DNA of 64,000 nt from assembly GCA_017355425.1 (NCBI GenBank), contig CP070233.1, forward strand, positions 5,513,272 through 5,577,271, in the 5' to 3' direction. The notes below the pieces were generated by a model that was not told the origin of the DNA, did not search any database, and worked only from the letters and a program-made list of their open reading frames with translations. The translations under genes and the position numbers were made by a program. The first letter of the stretch is position 1, and each line of letters starts with the position of its first letter. The DNA is from Dolichospermum sp. DET69. Lineage in GTDB: Bacteria; Cyanobacteriota; Cyanobacteriia; Cyanobacteriales; Nostocaceae. Shown piece after piece: positions 55,780 through 64,000 of the stretch.

Positions 55780-56376
55780 TTATTTTACACCACTAGCCAA
55801 AATTCCCAAAATTTTATTGACATCATTTAAAAAATATTCAGCCAAATCAATCTGCACCAGTTCACCTGATAACTTTAAAAACTTCCAAATTTCCCCCGTA
55901 GTTACCACCCCATAAATTTCTGTAATTTCATTTCCTTCACGTTCATTAAATAACCTAGCTGCATACATTTCGGCTATACATTGTCCTAAACCCCCTTTAA
56001 TATTTTCCTTTTTCGCTTCCACAATGATAATTACAGGTGCATTAATCAATAAAAACTCAGGAGAACGACTAATTAAAAAATCACAATTTCCATTTAAACC
56101 CTGACTAGGTTCAATATTAAATTCCACACCAGAAAATAAACTAATTTGATTAGTAAGTTTTTTAGTTAGTTCTAATAAAATCGGGGCAATAATCATCTCA
56201 GAACGAGATTTTTCGGTATTACTAGCCAAAGCAAACGGTACATTATAGGCTAAAGTTTCCTGTAAATATTCACTAACTGGTAATGGTGCAACCTCAGAAA
56301 AAATATTGTCTCTACTAGAAATATTGAGATGTAGATTTTTTTTGACAGTTTCCAAAGTAAAATCACTATAAGACAT
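55780..56376 (-). CDS. PD-(D/E)xK-like protein of the type I RM locus
   Basis: The product has 198 residues. The C-terminal half has LNGNCDFLISRSPEF and PVIIIVEAKKENIKGGLGQC, i.e. D then ExK, then AEMYAARLFNEREGNEITEI, as in restriction-like nucleases. Homologs of this kind are common in cyanobacteria, often beside hsdM/hsdS. It could replace or accompany HsdR, but this is inference; no HsdR gene is seen. Confidence 0.6.
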   Translation of the reverse strand: MSYSDFTLETVKKNLHLNISSRDNIFSEVAPLPVSEYLQETLAYNVPFALASNTEKSRSEMIIAPILLELTKKLTNQISLFSGVEFNIEPSQGLNGNCDFLISRSPEFLLINAPVIIIVEAKKENIKGGLGQCIAEMYAARLFNEREGNEITEIYGVVTTGEIWKFLKLSGELVQIDLAEYFLNDVNKILGILASGVK

Positions 56377-56442
56377 AAAACTCCTATTTTATTTATAATG
56401 TAAATGTTGGGTTATGGCTTCGCCACACTTCGTGAACGTTCC

Positions 56443-57660
56443 TCAACCCAACCTACTTACTAAATTCAACTTAACTAAAACCTCATCTAAATCCTTATCA
56501 GCCCATTCTCTTGCTTGTCTTGCTGCTGCTAAATCTGCTAAAATATCACCAATTTCACGATGTATAAACTTCTTTTTAGAAGCAATTCCTACCTTAAACC
56601 GTTCAAAAGAATCAGCTTCATAATCATCAACATCATAATTATCATCATTCCACATCGGGTTAGAAACAGTATAATCAAACCGTTTTAATTTATTATCTTC
56701 TGTAAATTTAGGTTGGCGGAAAGTATCACCAATTTCAATAATTGAATCTGTAAAATCCTGTAAAAACATATTCATTTTGGCAATAGCGAAAGTAGTAGTA
56801 TTCAACTCTTGTCCAAATAAACGGGGTGCTTTACTTTCTTGTCCTGGATGGTTGCGATTAAATACTAAACGCGGTTTAATTAATAATCTTCCCGACCCAC
56901 AGGTGGGATCATAAACTGTAGTATAGGGTTCAGGATCAATAATTTCGGCTATTAGCCAACCCACCTCAGAAGGCGTGAGAAATTCCCCCGCACTTTGTCC
57001 TTGTCCTTCCGCAAATTTCCGCAGCAAATATTCATAAGCCTCGCCTAAAATATCAGCATTGGCATTTTTTAACCCCAAACGATGACGACTGATAACTTCA
57101 ATTAAATCTGATAATCTATCATCATCTAAAACCCGCTGATCATGTTGTTTTTCGTTATAGTCTTTTAGTGTCAATATCCCCGATAAATTCTTATTAAAAT
57201 CAGCTATTTTCCGCATAGCTGTAGTTATAAATTCCCCTAAACCCTCTTTAGGATGAAACCGAATTTTATCCCAATTATATTGTTGAGGAATATAGTATCT
57301 AACAATGGGCTGACGATTATTTTTAATTGCGTCTTGATGATCTGCTTCAATAAAATAACGGGCTAAATCTCCACTACCAAATTTTTCCGCACATTTTTCA
57401 TATTCATCATCAAAAACATCAGATAAACGTTTATAGAAAATTAATGGTAGAATGAAATCTTTATATTTTGGTGCATCTGTAGAACCGCGTATTTTACAAG
57501 CTGCATCCCACAGCCATGTTTCCATTGTGGGAATGTCTAAACGTTCCTCAGTTTTATCAATTTCTTCTAATATAGATAACAGCCCAGGCGTATTATTTTC
57601 GGCTGGTTGTTTTTTAGTGCTTTTTCTAGTTCCACGTGGCAAAATGCTGTCTCCTATCAA
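56443..57660 (-). pseudogene. hsdM: HsdM (type I DNA methyltransferase), internally truncated
   Basis: The frame gives 405 residues without a stop. AEGQGQSAGEFLTPSEVGWL, VYDPTCGSGRLLI (SAM-binding motif I) and FDYTVSNPMWNDDNY (motif IV, NPPF-like) are present. After DSFERFKVGI it jumps to IGDILADLAAARQAREWADK, the coiled-coil end of the family, and lacks the long segment that normally lies between. With the HsdS fragment and no HsdR, it is probably non-functional. The reading frame is kept through the deletion, so a reduced protein may still be made. Confidence 0.7.
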
Positions 57661-57884
57661 TGTATTGATTTTTGCAGGAAACTATCAGGTTAACGCAATT
57701 TGTTAACTAATTGTTGATAAATCCCACATTCCGCACCCTGGGGTGTCACATAGTATTATCACTTGATTTTCTCTTGATTTTTGGATACAAATTATGCCTT
57801 GTCGGCATCATGTATCCGTTAATTCATTGAGATTCGGTATATAATACATCCTCATTTCATCATAAAAAACAGTAAAAACCGATT
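57661..57884. other. Spacer upstream of hsdM, no gene
   Basis: AT-rich; the imperfect palindrome GCCTTGTCGGCATCATG-like sequence near 57798 and a repeated GGTGTCACATAG are the only features. It may hold the hsdM promoter. Confidence 0.3.
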
Positions 57885-58046
57885 GTGACAGTTGAGGGTG
57901 CGGAAGATAGGATAAATGATAAAAACACGCCACTGATTAACGAACTACTGAGTCAAATTGGTAAACACCCAGAATTTGAAACCTGGCGACAAAAAGGTAA
58001 ACACCCTACAACAACATATAATTTGCGAACGGACAAAAGCCGATGA
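57885..58046 (+). CDS. Small frame truncated at the att site
   Basis: GTG 57885 opens VTVEGAEDRINDKNTPLINE then LLSQIGKHPEFETWRQKGKH, and stops within the duplicated tRNA 3' end. Composition is protein-like, but no family was recognised and no ribosome site is strong. It may be the front of a gene cut by integration. Confidence 0.35.
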   Translation: MTVEGAEDRINDKNTPLINELLSQIGKHPEFETWRQKGKHPTTTYNLRTDKSR

Positions 58047-58065
58047 TGAGAGTTGAACTCACGAC
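58036..58065. repeat. attL-like copy of the tRNA-Thr 3' end
   Basis: AAAGCCGATGATGAGA then GTTGAACTCACGAC; only one base differs from 59954-59983 (G for T). Confidence 0.75.
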
Positions 58066-58138
58066 AAAGCTTAGAACCCTGATTATAGCGTTATTATTAT
58101 TTACTTACTCAGAACCTTGAAAATTAAATGAGTGAAAA

Positions 58139-59533
58139 ATGAGTGAAATTATAGAAATCGGCGGGAATGGTAATTACAGCGATTTTGAGGACTTGCTTAA
58201 AACCTTTAAGCTTGTATCTAAACGTTTACCAACTGGTATAGGTTTTAAGCGCGAAAATCAAAAATCTGGTACTTACTTGAGATTCCAATTTACGCTAGGT
58301 GACAAGCGCGTTACCCGTGCAAGTGGCTGTGATTTTAGTGAGATGGGATTTGTTCAAGCCTTAGATAAGGCTATTAAAATCCGTCATGCACTGGATACCA
58401 TCACAAGTATTACCCAGTTTGAAGAATGGTATGAACAAACTATTTTAGGTAAAAACCAGATTACCGATGACCGTATTACCTATCGTGAGATATTTACTCA
58501 AATAGAAACTAAGTATTGGAGTAGTAGAAACAAAAATACTAAGCGTAAACGTTCTCAAGCTATCGCTAACGATTTAGCATCATACCAACGGCAATATGAT
58601 TATGTATTCAAGCGGTTTAATAATTGGGATATTCAACCTAATTGGGAAGATATCAAAGCGGTTTTACTTAGTTGGGAACAGGGAACTAAGTCTTTTCAAA
58701 ACTCATATAGTGTTGTCAAAAAGATAATTGGTTATTGTCCTAACGCTGATAAAATGCTTGCTTTACTAGCTGATATTGATAGCAAACAAACTGAGTTTAA
58801 ACAGAAACAGTCTATCAGTTTAGAACAGTTCCTAGAATGGCATACACTAGCATTATCTGATAGTAACACTAGATACGAAAATAACCGTAAATCTTGGTTA
58901 TGGGTAGCTTCAATGTGTGTTGTGTATGGCTTGCGACCAACTGAAATTGCAGCCGCTTTAAACCTTGATAAACTTTACACAAAAGACGGTGTAACTATAC
59001 CTGCTATCAATAATCCTGACAATCATGATTTATTGTTAGTGCTAGGAGATAGAACCTATTTTGGTATAACAATTAAAACAGGTTCTAGAATATGTAAACC
59101 AATGACTTTAAACGCTAAATTACTAGAACAATTAGCGGTAAGAAATCCGTATTTACCCGTTTATGAACATGATTTAAACTCTAAATCAGAAACTGTCTGC
59201 AATGGATTTAGCGCGCGATTAAGGGCAAATTTAATGCTGTGGAAGTGTCCAGTAACGCAAGCCTACGCATTTAGACACCTGTCTAATCAATTAGGTGAGA
59301 AATACGGCATACCACAAGAAATTAGGGCTAGGTCACTAGGTCACTCGGTTGCCGTCAATGAAAGCACCTACAAAAAACGTTCTAACCTACAGACAACAGT
59401 TGATTTGTTGACCAACCATAGCAAACAACCATTAAGTTTAGATATGGCTGTAAACCAGCTAGAATCACTTGGCTTTGATGTAGATGATAAATCAGTCAAG
59501 GCAATACTAAAAGTCATCTATCAGCTACCATAG
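58139..59533 (+). CDS. Tyrosine recombinase, XisA/XisC-like
   Basis: The product has 464 residues. The catalytic region in the C-terminal half has VYGLRPTEIAAALNLDKL (Arg I), VTQAYAFRHLSNQLGEKYGI (box II) and RARSLGHSVAVNESTYKKRS (His, nucleophile Tyr). In box II the usual His of HxxR is replaced by Tyr (YAFRH), as reported for XisA and XisC, the enzymes that excise DNA elements in heterocyst formation. The N-terminal region has GIGFKRENQKSGTYLRFQFT and binding-domain helices. Flanking tRNA repeats suggest it integrates at tRNA-Thr rather than acting in development, but a developmental role is not excluded. Confidence 0.85.
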   Translation: MSEIIEIGGNGNYSDFEDLLKTFKLVSKRLPTGIGFKRENQKSGTYLRFQFTLGDKRVTRASGCDFSEMGFVQALDKAIKIRHALDTITSITQFEEWYEQTILGKNQITDDRITYREIFTQIETKYWSSRNKNTKRKRSQAIANDLASYQRQYDYVFKRFNNWDIQPNWEDIKAVLLSWEQGTKSFQNSYSVVKKIIGYCPNADKMLALLADIDSKQTEFKQKQSISLEQFLEWHTLALSDSNTRYENNRKSWLWVASMCVVYGLRPTEIAAALNLDKLYTKDGVTIPAINNPDNHDLLLVLGDRTYFGITIKTGSRICKPMTLNAKLLEQLAVRNPYLPVYEHDLNSKSETVCNGFSARLRANLMLWKCPVTQAYAFRHLSNQLGEKYGIPQEIRARSLGHSVAVNESTYKKRSNLQTTVDLLTNHSKQPLSLDMAVNQLESLGFDVDDKSVKAILKVIYQLP

Positions 59534-59905
59534 AGCATACCCTGACAACAATTTACCCTAGCTAAAAAATATTTGAACTGTGTCAAGGGAACTTAGTCAA
59601 GGGTGAGCTTGCGAATACCATTTACCCTTGACTTAGTGACCGACACACGCAAAATAAACAAGCAAGCACAGGAAAGTTGTATCTATAAGTCATTTTTATC
59701 AAAAAGCCATAGTTGCCGGAAATTACCTCAAGTAGGTAGGTGCGCTTATACAGGTTGAATTATTTAGTTGCCTATAAATGGTAAAATAGTCTATTCACAA
59801 GTAAACCTAGTACACAATTACTATAGTAAAAATTTACTAGTTGTTCGCTCAGTTTACCAGTGCTATATTAGGGTTTGAGTGAATTGTGAGCGATAATGTT
59901 TTTTT

Positions 59906-59953
59906 TGGTAGAGAAACTGATTCGTAATCATTAGAGAGTAAGAGTTCAAATAT

Positions 59954-59955
<2 letters not shown>
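59906..59955 (+). pseudogene. Degenerate tRNA-Thr-like sequence, inverted beside the real tRNA
   Basis: GGTAGAGAAACTGATTCGTA then ATCATTAGAGAGTAAGAGTT on the plus strand matches the D-arm 3' part, anticodon arm (with CGT) and T-arm of the tRNA-Thr at 59956-60027, which lies on the minus strand. The acceptor stem is missing and several pairs are broken. It may belong to the element's attachment region. Confidence 0.6.
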
Positions 59956-60027
<72 letters not shown>

Positions 60028-60060
60028 GTATAAGCTTATAAATTATAGCATAATTTATTA

Positions 60061-60324
60061 ATGATAGAACCAAATTCTCCAAAAAATCTCAAACCTCAAC
60101 AATATGAACGTCTCAGAGCCGAAGCAGCCGCACCCTATCGGGGATTAAGACAATTTATCTATATCGGTGTTGGTGCTTCTGGCTTTATTGGTGCATTTGT
60201 CTTTTTCTTTCAACTCCTAGCTAGACGCGATATTGAACAAGCTTTGCCTAATTTCGCAATCCAACTAGGAGTAATTGGGTTAATGGTGTTGCTCTGGAAA
60301 TGGGAAAGCAGAAATAACAAGTGA
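60061..60324 (+). CDS. DUF3493 small membrane protein
   Basis: The product has 87 residues. LKPQQYERLRAEAAAPYRGL and RQFIYIGVGASGFIGAFVFF are the DUF3493 signature, followed by a second hydrophobic segment (FAIQLGVIGLMVLLWKWE). Two membrane helices. Plant relatives include the LPA3 factor involved in photosystem II assembly, so a thylakoid role is possible but not shown for this form. Confidence 0.8.
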   Translation: MIEPNSPKNLKPQQYERLRAEAAAPYRGLRQFIYIGVGASGFIGAFVFFFQLLARRDIEQALPNFAIQLGVIGLMVLLWKWESRNNK

Positions 60325-60610
60325 TTATAAATCACTGCTACACAAACAAAGTCCACCTACGTGGACTAAGAAAAACTATTGAGAGAATTTCACAAAAAAG
60401 ATGAACTGCTTGCAGCAGCGCTAGTTCTACCCTATCCAATCTTGTGGGATGGGCATCCTGCCCCTCCTAATATTATTAGCAGACAAGAATGCCCACACCA
60501 CAAGAAATTTTGGGATATTTTTTGATTTGGAAGTCTCTTATTTTCAACCCACGGAGGTGGGTTTTGCCTGTGTAGGTGCGGTTTCTAACCGCCTTGTATT
60601 TACCCCCTCC
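60325..60610. other. Repeat-filled spacer
   Basis: CTACACAAACAAAGTCCACC and TACGTGGAC repeats related to the 52-bp minisatellite lie near 60340, the second copy of the 100-bp repeat at 60436-60534, and then CCCACGGAGGTGGG and CTGTGTAGGTGCGGTTTC. No gene. Confidence 0.5.
60436..60534. repeat. Dispersed about 100-bp repeat, copy 2
   Basis: Inverted relative to 21667-21767, beginning CAATCTTGTGGGATGGGCAT and ending AAATTTTGGGATATTTTTTG. Confidence 0.65.
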
Positions 60611-62245
60611 CTACTTAGCAGTAACAAGATATGGAGAAGCAATTGGTTGAGCACGTCCAGCATTAACCAATGCTTGATACACAAATGCCGCAATTTCGGC
60701 TCTAGTTGCTTGACGCTTAGGTGCAAGCTCTTTCACAGTGGGATAATTAATGACTAATTGCCGTGAAGTTGCCGCCGCTACAGGACTTAGTGCATAATTA
60801 GGAATTTGACCAGCATCAGTATAAAAATTGATCACAGTCTGGGTATTTGCAGTTAAACCCAGACCATTAGCTAAAGCAACGATTGCTTGAACTCTAGGAA
60901 TTTGTTGTTCTGGTTTAAAAGTTAAGTCAGGATAACCAGATAAGAACGGACTACTAGATGCAGTTTGAATGGCAGTATAAGCCCAATAATTGCTTTTTAC
61001 ATCATTAAAAGTAATTCCTGCTCGTGTTGCTGTTGGTTTGAAAGCCTTGTTGATAATCGCTGCAAATTGAGCGCGAGTTACGGGTTCATTGGGTTTAAAA
61101 CTACCATCTGGGAAACCAGCGATAATATTTTGAGAAGCTAAAGCTTCAATGTAAGCTTTTGCCCAGTAACCTGTTTGCACATCTTTAAAAGCTGTATTTC
61201 CAGGATTACTATCAGGAGGAGTAGTTACGGTAGCAGCAACAAAATCAACAGCACCGAAAATGCGCTTTTCATTGATATCATTACCAACGGCTAAAATTCT
61301 GTTAATCTTAGTAGCATTATTTACATCATAGCGAGCATTGTCGCGGATGAGATTACCACCAGGACTTTCATTCGTACCCAGGTTAGGAACTGCATTAATT
61401 GTGACAATTACACCATCCCGTTTATTACTGCGAATGGCATTTTTACGGAGTACGGGTTTTGCAGTTTCCGAGATAAAAAGACCATCTGTATTTTGGGTAA
61501 TGTTGTTACCTTCTAATAAAGGTGTGGAACTGCCACCAATCGCTACACCAAAACCAGTATCTTGAAATAAATTGCCACGAATTGAACCTTGGGCAGATTT
61601 AGTAACGGAAATCCCATTGCCCTTATTTTTCAAAAAGACGTTATTTTCAATTTGTGGATTTCCCGTACCTGTAACAAAAATCCCTTCTCTGACGCTGTTA
61701 GTAAAGGTACTATTTTTAATGACAGGGGTACTAGATTCTACCCATACACCAGTTCCCCGTGAATTAGGATTGGTAAAAGTTAAACCCGTAATGGTGGTGT
61801 TATTGTTAGCTAATAGTGTAATATCCTGTCTAGCAAAAGTGCGACTAGTGTAATAACCACCACCGATAATTAAGATTCCCTCACCTTTGTTGGATTCATT
61901 ACCTTGAAGTGTGACTCCTGGATTGAGGACAAGGGGGAATTTTTCACCGCTCTCTTTACTATAATTTCCAGGGGCAACCTGAATTACTGTACCTGCTTGA
62001 GCTTTAGAAAGGGCAAAGGTGATTGTTTTATAGGGTGCTGCTGTAGTTCCACTACCAGAATCTTGTCCCGTCGCTGAGTTAACGTAAATTACAGTGGCAC
62101 CAGTTGGAGCTTGGGCTGTTAACGTTGGAGCAGCACCAGCTTTAAATTGACTAGGTATGAGGGTAGAACTACCAGCAATTAATAATAAAGCTGTCAGGCT
62201 GGTTTGCAAAGATAACCTGGAGATGTGAAAACCCTGATTTTTCAT
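60611..62245 (-). CDS. Exported beta-helix (DUF1565) protein with SLH domains
   Basis: The product has 544 residues. A signal peptide (about 1-40) precedes TVIYVNSATGQDSGSGTTAA then PYKTITFALSKAQAGTVIQV, the DUF1565 start, and a right-handed beta-helix with repeated motifs (PVIKNSTFTN, PQIENNVFLKN, PLLEGNNITQN, PVLRKNAIRSN). C-terminal SLH units follow from about residue 350 (TAFKDVQTGYWAKAYIEALA; ITFNDVKSNYWAYTAIQTAS; third partial). SLH domains anchor proteins to peptidoglycan or the outer layer; the helix suggests carbohydrate binding or cleavage. No catalytic residues are claimed. Confidence 0.85.
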   Translation of the reverse strand: MKNQGFHISRLSLQTSLTALLLIAGSSTLIPSQFKAGAAPTLTAQAPTGATVIYVNSATGQDSGSGTTAAPYKTITFALSKAQAGTVIQVAPGNYSKESGEKFPLVLNPGVTLQGNESNKGEGILIIGGGYYTSRTFARQDITLLANNNTTITGLTFTNPNSRGTGVWVESSTPVIKNSTFTNSVREGIFVTGTGNPQIENNVFLKNKGNGISVTKSAQGSIRGNLFQDTGFGVAIGGSSTPLLEGNNITQNTDGLFISETAKPVLRKNAIRSNKRDGVIVTINAVPNLGTNESPGGNLIRDNARYDVNNATKINRILAVGNDINEKRIFGAVDFVAATVTTPPDSNPGNTAFKDVQTGYWAKAYIEALASQNIIAGFPDGSFKPNEPVTRAQFAAIINKAFKPTATRAGITFNDVKSNYWAYTAIQTASSSPFLSGYPDLTFKPEQQIPRVQAIVALANGLGLTANTQTVINFYTDAGQIPNYALSPVAAATSRQLVINYPTVKELAPKRQATRAEIAAFVYQALVNAGRAQPIASPYLVTAK

Positions 62246-62472
62246 TTTTTTTACTGAATAATTTGCTTAATGATGGTAATTTCCGAAAAGTATAAGGTAA
62301 CAGATATTCATCTGTAAAACCCATGACACACTATAACGGATCATTTGCACTTATGCAGCTAAAATTTTAATTAAAAAAATCAGGTAAATTAACAGTTCAG
62401 TGACTTTTAGCCTATTATCTAATTTCCTCTGGCCTGTTGCCTCTGTCCTATTGCCTGTTCTTTTATATACAT

Positions 62473-62503
62473 AAAAATTGAGGATAAGATTTCTCATCCT
62501 CAA
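62473..62503 (-). terminator. Rho-independent terminator downstream of the 62543 gene
   Basis: On the minus strand TTGAGGAT pairs with ATCCTCAA around a ten-base loop, followed by TTTTTA. It lies 40 bases after the stop of the 82-residue protein gene. Confidence 0.8.
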
Positions 62504-62542
62504 CTTCCCTACTCAAAGCAAGGGATAGGTATTTTGCAAAGG

Positions 62543-62791
62543 TTAATAGGCTAAAGTTTCTAAAGTTTCTCTTAAATACATTTGTACTTGCTGATCTAGA
62601 CGTAAGCTTTGTAATTTAGTGTTACATTCTAATTGCCATCTTTTAAAACCGGAACTAGCAGAAATCACGTATTTCAGGTTATGCCAAAATTGAGTATTAG
62701 CAGATAATTGGTGATCTTTACGCTCACCGCTGACATAGCCTTTGCTGTCGGGACTATGTGCGTAATCGCTAGAAGTTGGAAATTGAGCCAT
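62543..62791 (-). CDS. Hypothetical conserved-looking small protein
   Basis: The product has 82 residues: MAQFPTSSDYAHSPDSKGYV then SGERKDHQLSANTQFWHNLK, and a helical C-terminal half (YLRETLETLAY). I do not recognise a family. It has no signal peptide. The gene lies downstream of infB on the same strand, with a clear terminator after it, so it is probably its own short transcript, possibly with a promoter in the 446-base gap after infB. Confidence 0.6.
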   Translation of the reverse strand: MAQFPTSSDYAHSPDSKGYVSGERKDHQLSANTQFWHNLKYVISASSGFKRWQLECNTKLQSLRLDQQVQMYLRETLETLAY

Positions 62792-63237
62792 AATTCCTCA
62801 TTCCTTATTTTTTACTTCCAGAATTAGACAATTTAGAATTTAGGATTTTAGATTTCAGATTGATAATTTATTTCGCACTCAAGGGGAAAACGTAAATCTA
62901 GTCACCCAAACCTAAAATTGAAAATTTTTCTTTAATCTTTTCTGAAGATAATGGTTTTATACCTGAAAATTCTGTCTCATTCATCACTAAATGCGGAATT
63001 TCCAGCGAGAAATTTCCAAAATAACTTGTTCTTAATTAAACAGAGATTTTTTTAAATTTATAGCAACTCCTTCTTTCTTCTTTCTTATTTCTTCTGACTC
63101 GGTGACTCGGTGACTCGGTGACTCCTACTCTATCACTCGTAAATGACGGAGTGCTGAGTTTAATTTTTGAGTGTTGAACTCGAAACAGTCTCAATTCAAC
63201 ACTCATCAACTCAGCACTCAACGCTCTCCTCACCGGA
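62792..63237. other. infB downstream spacer with repeats, no gene
   Basis: A run of GTGACTCGGTGACTCGGTGA at about 63100, CTTCTTTCTTCTTTC tracts, and the nested hairpin at 63149-63219. No frame that looks coding. Confidence 0.5.
63149..63219 (-). other. Long nested hairpin after infB
   Basis: GAGTGCTGAGTT (63149-63160) pairs with AACTCAGCACTC (63208-63219) and GAGTGTTGAA (63169-63178) with TTCAACACTC (63195-63204), both perfectly. It starts 19 bases after the infB stop. No T tract, so it may be a stabilising 3' structure or a repeat. Confidence 0.55.
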
Positions 63238-64000
63238 CTACTTTGTCATAGTCAAAGTCCGACGTTTAGTTACCAATTGGTAGGATTCAATGATGTCATT
63301 TTCCACCCAGTCATGGAACTTATCAATGCCGATACCACATTCATAACCTGCGTTGACTTCACGGGCATCTTCTTTCATCCGTTTGAGGGAATCGAGAACA
63401 CCTTCATAAACTACCTTGTTATAGCGACGCACGCGCACTTTACAGTTGCGGACGAGTTTACCAGATTGTACATAACAACCGGCAACTGCACCACGACCAA
63501 CTGGGAAGACAGCACGAACTTCTGTTTGTCCCAAGGGTTCTTCCACCAACTCTGGTTCGAGTAAACCTTCCAAAGCATCTTGGATATCTTCCAAGAGTTT
63601 GTAGATGATGTTATATTCCCGGACATCTATACCTGCTTCATCAGCAGCTTGTCTAGCACCACTGGCGTAGGTAGTATTGAAACCAATAATGACGGCATTA
63701 CTAGCCGCAGCCAAGTCTATATCTGTTTCCGTGATTTCTCCAGCCGTAGCCAAGAGCATCCGTATTTGGACTTCGTTTTGAGGAATTTGCCGCAGAGAGC
63801 CGATAATAGCTTCCACAGAACCTTGCACGTCGCCCTTGAGGATCAAGTTGAGTTCTTTCAACTCGCCTTCTTGTGCCTGTGCTGACAGGGTTGTGAGGGT
63901 AACACGACCTTGTAACAAGCGGGATTGACGTTGTTTGTCGGCGCGATCGCTGGCTACGGTACGAGCTTCTTTCTCGTTTGCATAGACCTCGAAATCATCA
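63238..64000 (-). CDS. infB: Translation initiation factor IF-2, C-terminal part, cut by window edge
   Basis: The frame is open to the right edge on the minus strand and encodes the last 253 residues. [20 protein letters not shown], then [60 protein letters not shown] and [20 protein letters not shown] are IF-2 domains II to IV, which bind fMet-tRNA and position it on the ribosome. The GTPase domain is outside the window. The stop TAG/TGA region at 63238 is followed by the nested hairpin. Confidence 0.97.
   Translation of the reverse strand, partial: DDFEVYANEKEARTVASDRADKQRQSRLLQGRVTLTTLSAQAQEGELKELNLILKGDVQGSVEAIIGSLRQIPQNEVQIRMLLATAGEITETDIDLAAASNAVIIGFNTTYASGARQAADEAGIDVREYNIIYKLLEDIQDALEGLLEPELVEEPLGQTEVRAVFPVGRGAVAGCYVQSGKLVRNCKVRVRRYNKVVYEGVLDSLKRMKEDAREVNAGYECGIGIDKFHDWVENDIIESYQLVTKRRTLTMTK

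Noticed and set aside
60544-60757. Frames of about 60-100 codons in the 60.3-60.7 kb repeats
   Set aside because: They run through dispersed repeats and the 3' end of the SLH gene.

Overview
This window is from a filamentous, probably heterocyst-forming cyanobacterium (Nostocales). The signs are frequent HIP1 octamers (GCGATCGC), a CpcS/CpcU-type phycobilin lyase, two C-type flavodiiron proteins, a ferredoxin-type glutamate synthase, an RRM protein with a glycine-rich tail, a XisA/XisC-like recombinase and very many small dispersed repeats. The DNA is AT-rich. The genus cannot be fixed from sequence alone.

Layout. 1-6.5 kb: the tail of a peroxiredoxin, then a compact peptide natural-product (RiPP) locus. 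It has a separate double-glycine peptide with its own terminator, four near-identical tandem precursor genes, a fifth divergent precursor, an APH-fold kinase and a HopA1-family protein, with a parvulin-type prolyl isomerase facing them. Kinase plus HopA1 is the split Ser/Thr dehydratase known from class V lanthipeptides and thioamitides. Here, however, none of the precursors contains cysteine, so the end product should not be a lanthionine peptide. This is the strongest candidate for an undescribed system. 7-10 kb: dxr and a tnpB-only IS200/IS605-type element. 10-23.7 kb: a membrane glycosylation block with two PIG-V-like, one Gpi18-like, one DUF2079 and two ArnT/GT39-like proteins, a GtrB-like polyprenyl-phosphate glycosyltransferase and a small SMR/EamA protein, followed by a NodB deacetylase. 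24.6-29.3 kb: glutamate synthase. 30-33.4 kb: a NAGPA-domain exported protein, a mannose-isomerase-type cupin and an IscA-like protein. 33.6-39.7 kb: the str operon (rpsL-rpsG-fusA-tuf-rpsJ) and a Lon-substrate-binding-domain protein.

39.7-48.6 kb is a worn region holding gene fragments (WD40, TPR, GNAT, Uma2, Doc), a DUF1036 protein, an orphan antitoxin, a prolyl oligopeptidase, the CpcS-type lyase and the RRM protein. 49-54 kb: a flavodiiron pair (Flv3 type then Flv1 type) separated by a DUF559 gene between inverted repeats, then coaX. 55-57.7 kb: a decayed type I restriction-modification locus. 58-60 kb: a tiny (about 1.9 kb) integrase element inserted at tRNA-Thr(CGU). 60-64 kb: a DUF3493 protein, a beta-helix/SLH protein, a small unknown protein and the 3' part of infB.

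Small mobile and repeated DNA shapes much of the window. One MITE-like family with AGAGGNTGTTTNAAAAG ends occurs at least four times; one copy splits a doc gene and another supplies the stop codon of the prolyl oligopeptidase. Two related palindrome-ended elements lie at 11.9-12.2 kb (splitting a uma2 gene) and 29.6-30.0 kb. Three elements bounded by inverted repeats have internal minisatellites (periods 52, 55/82 and 109 bp). No CRISPR array or rRNA gene was seen. All family assignments are from reading motifs, not from searches.
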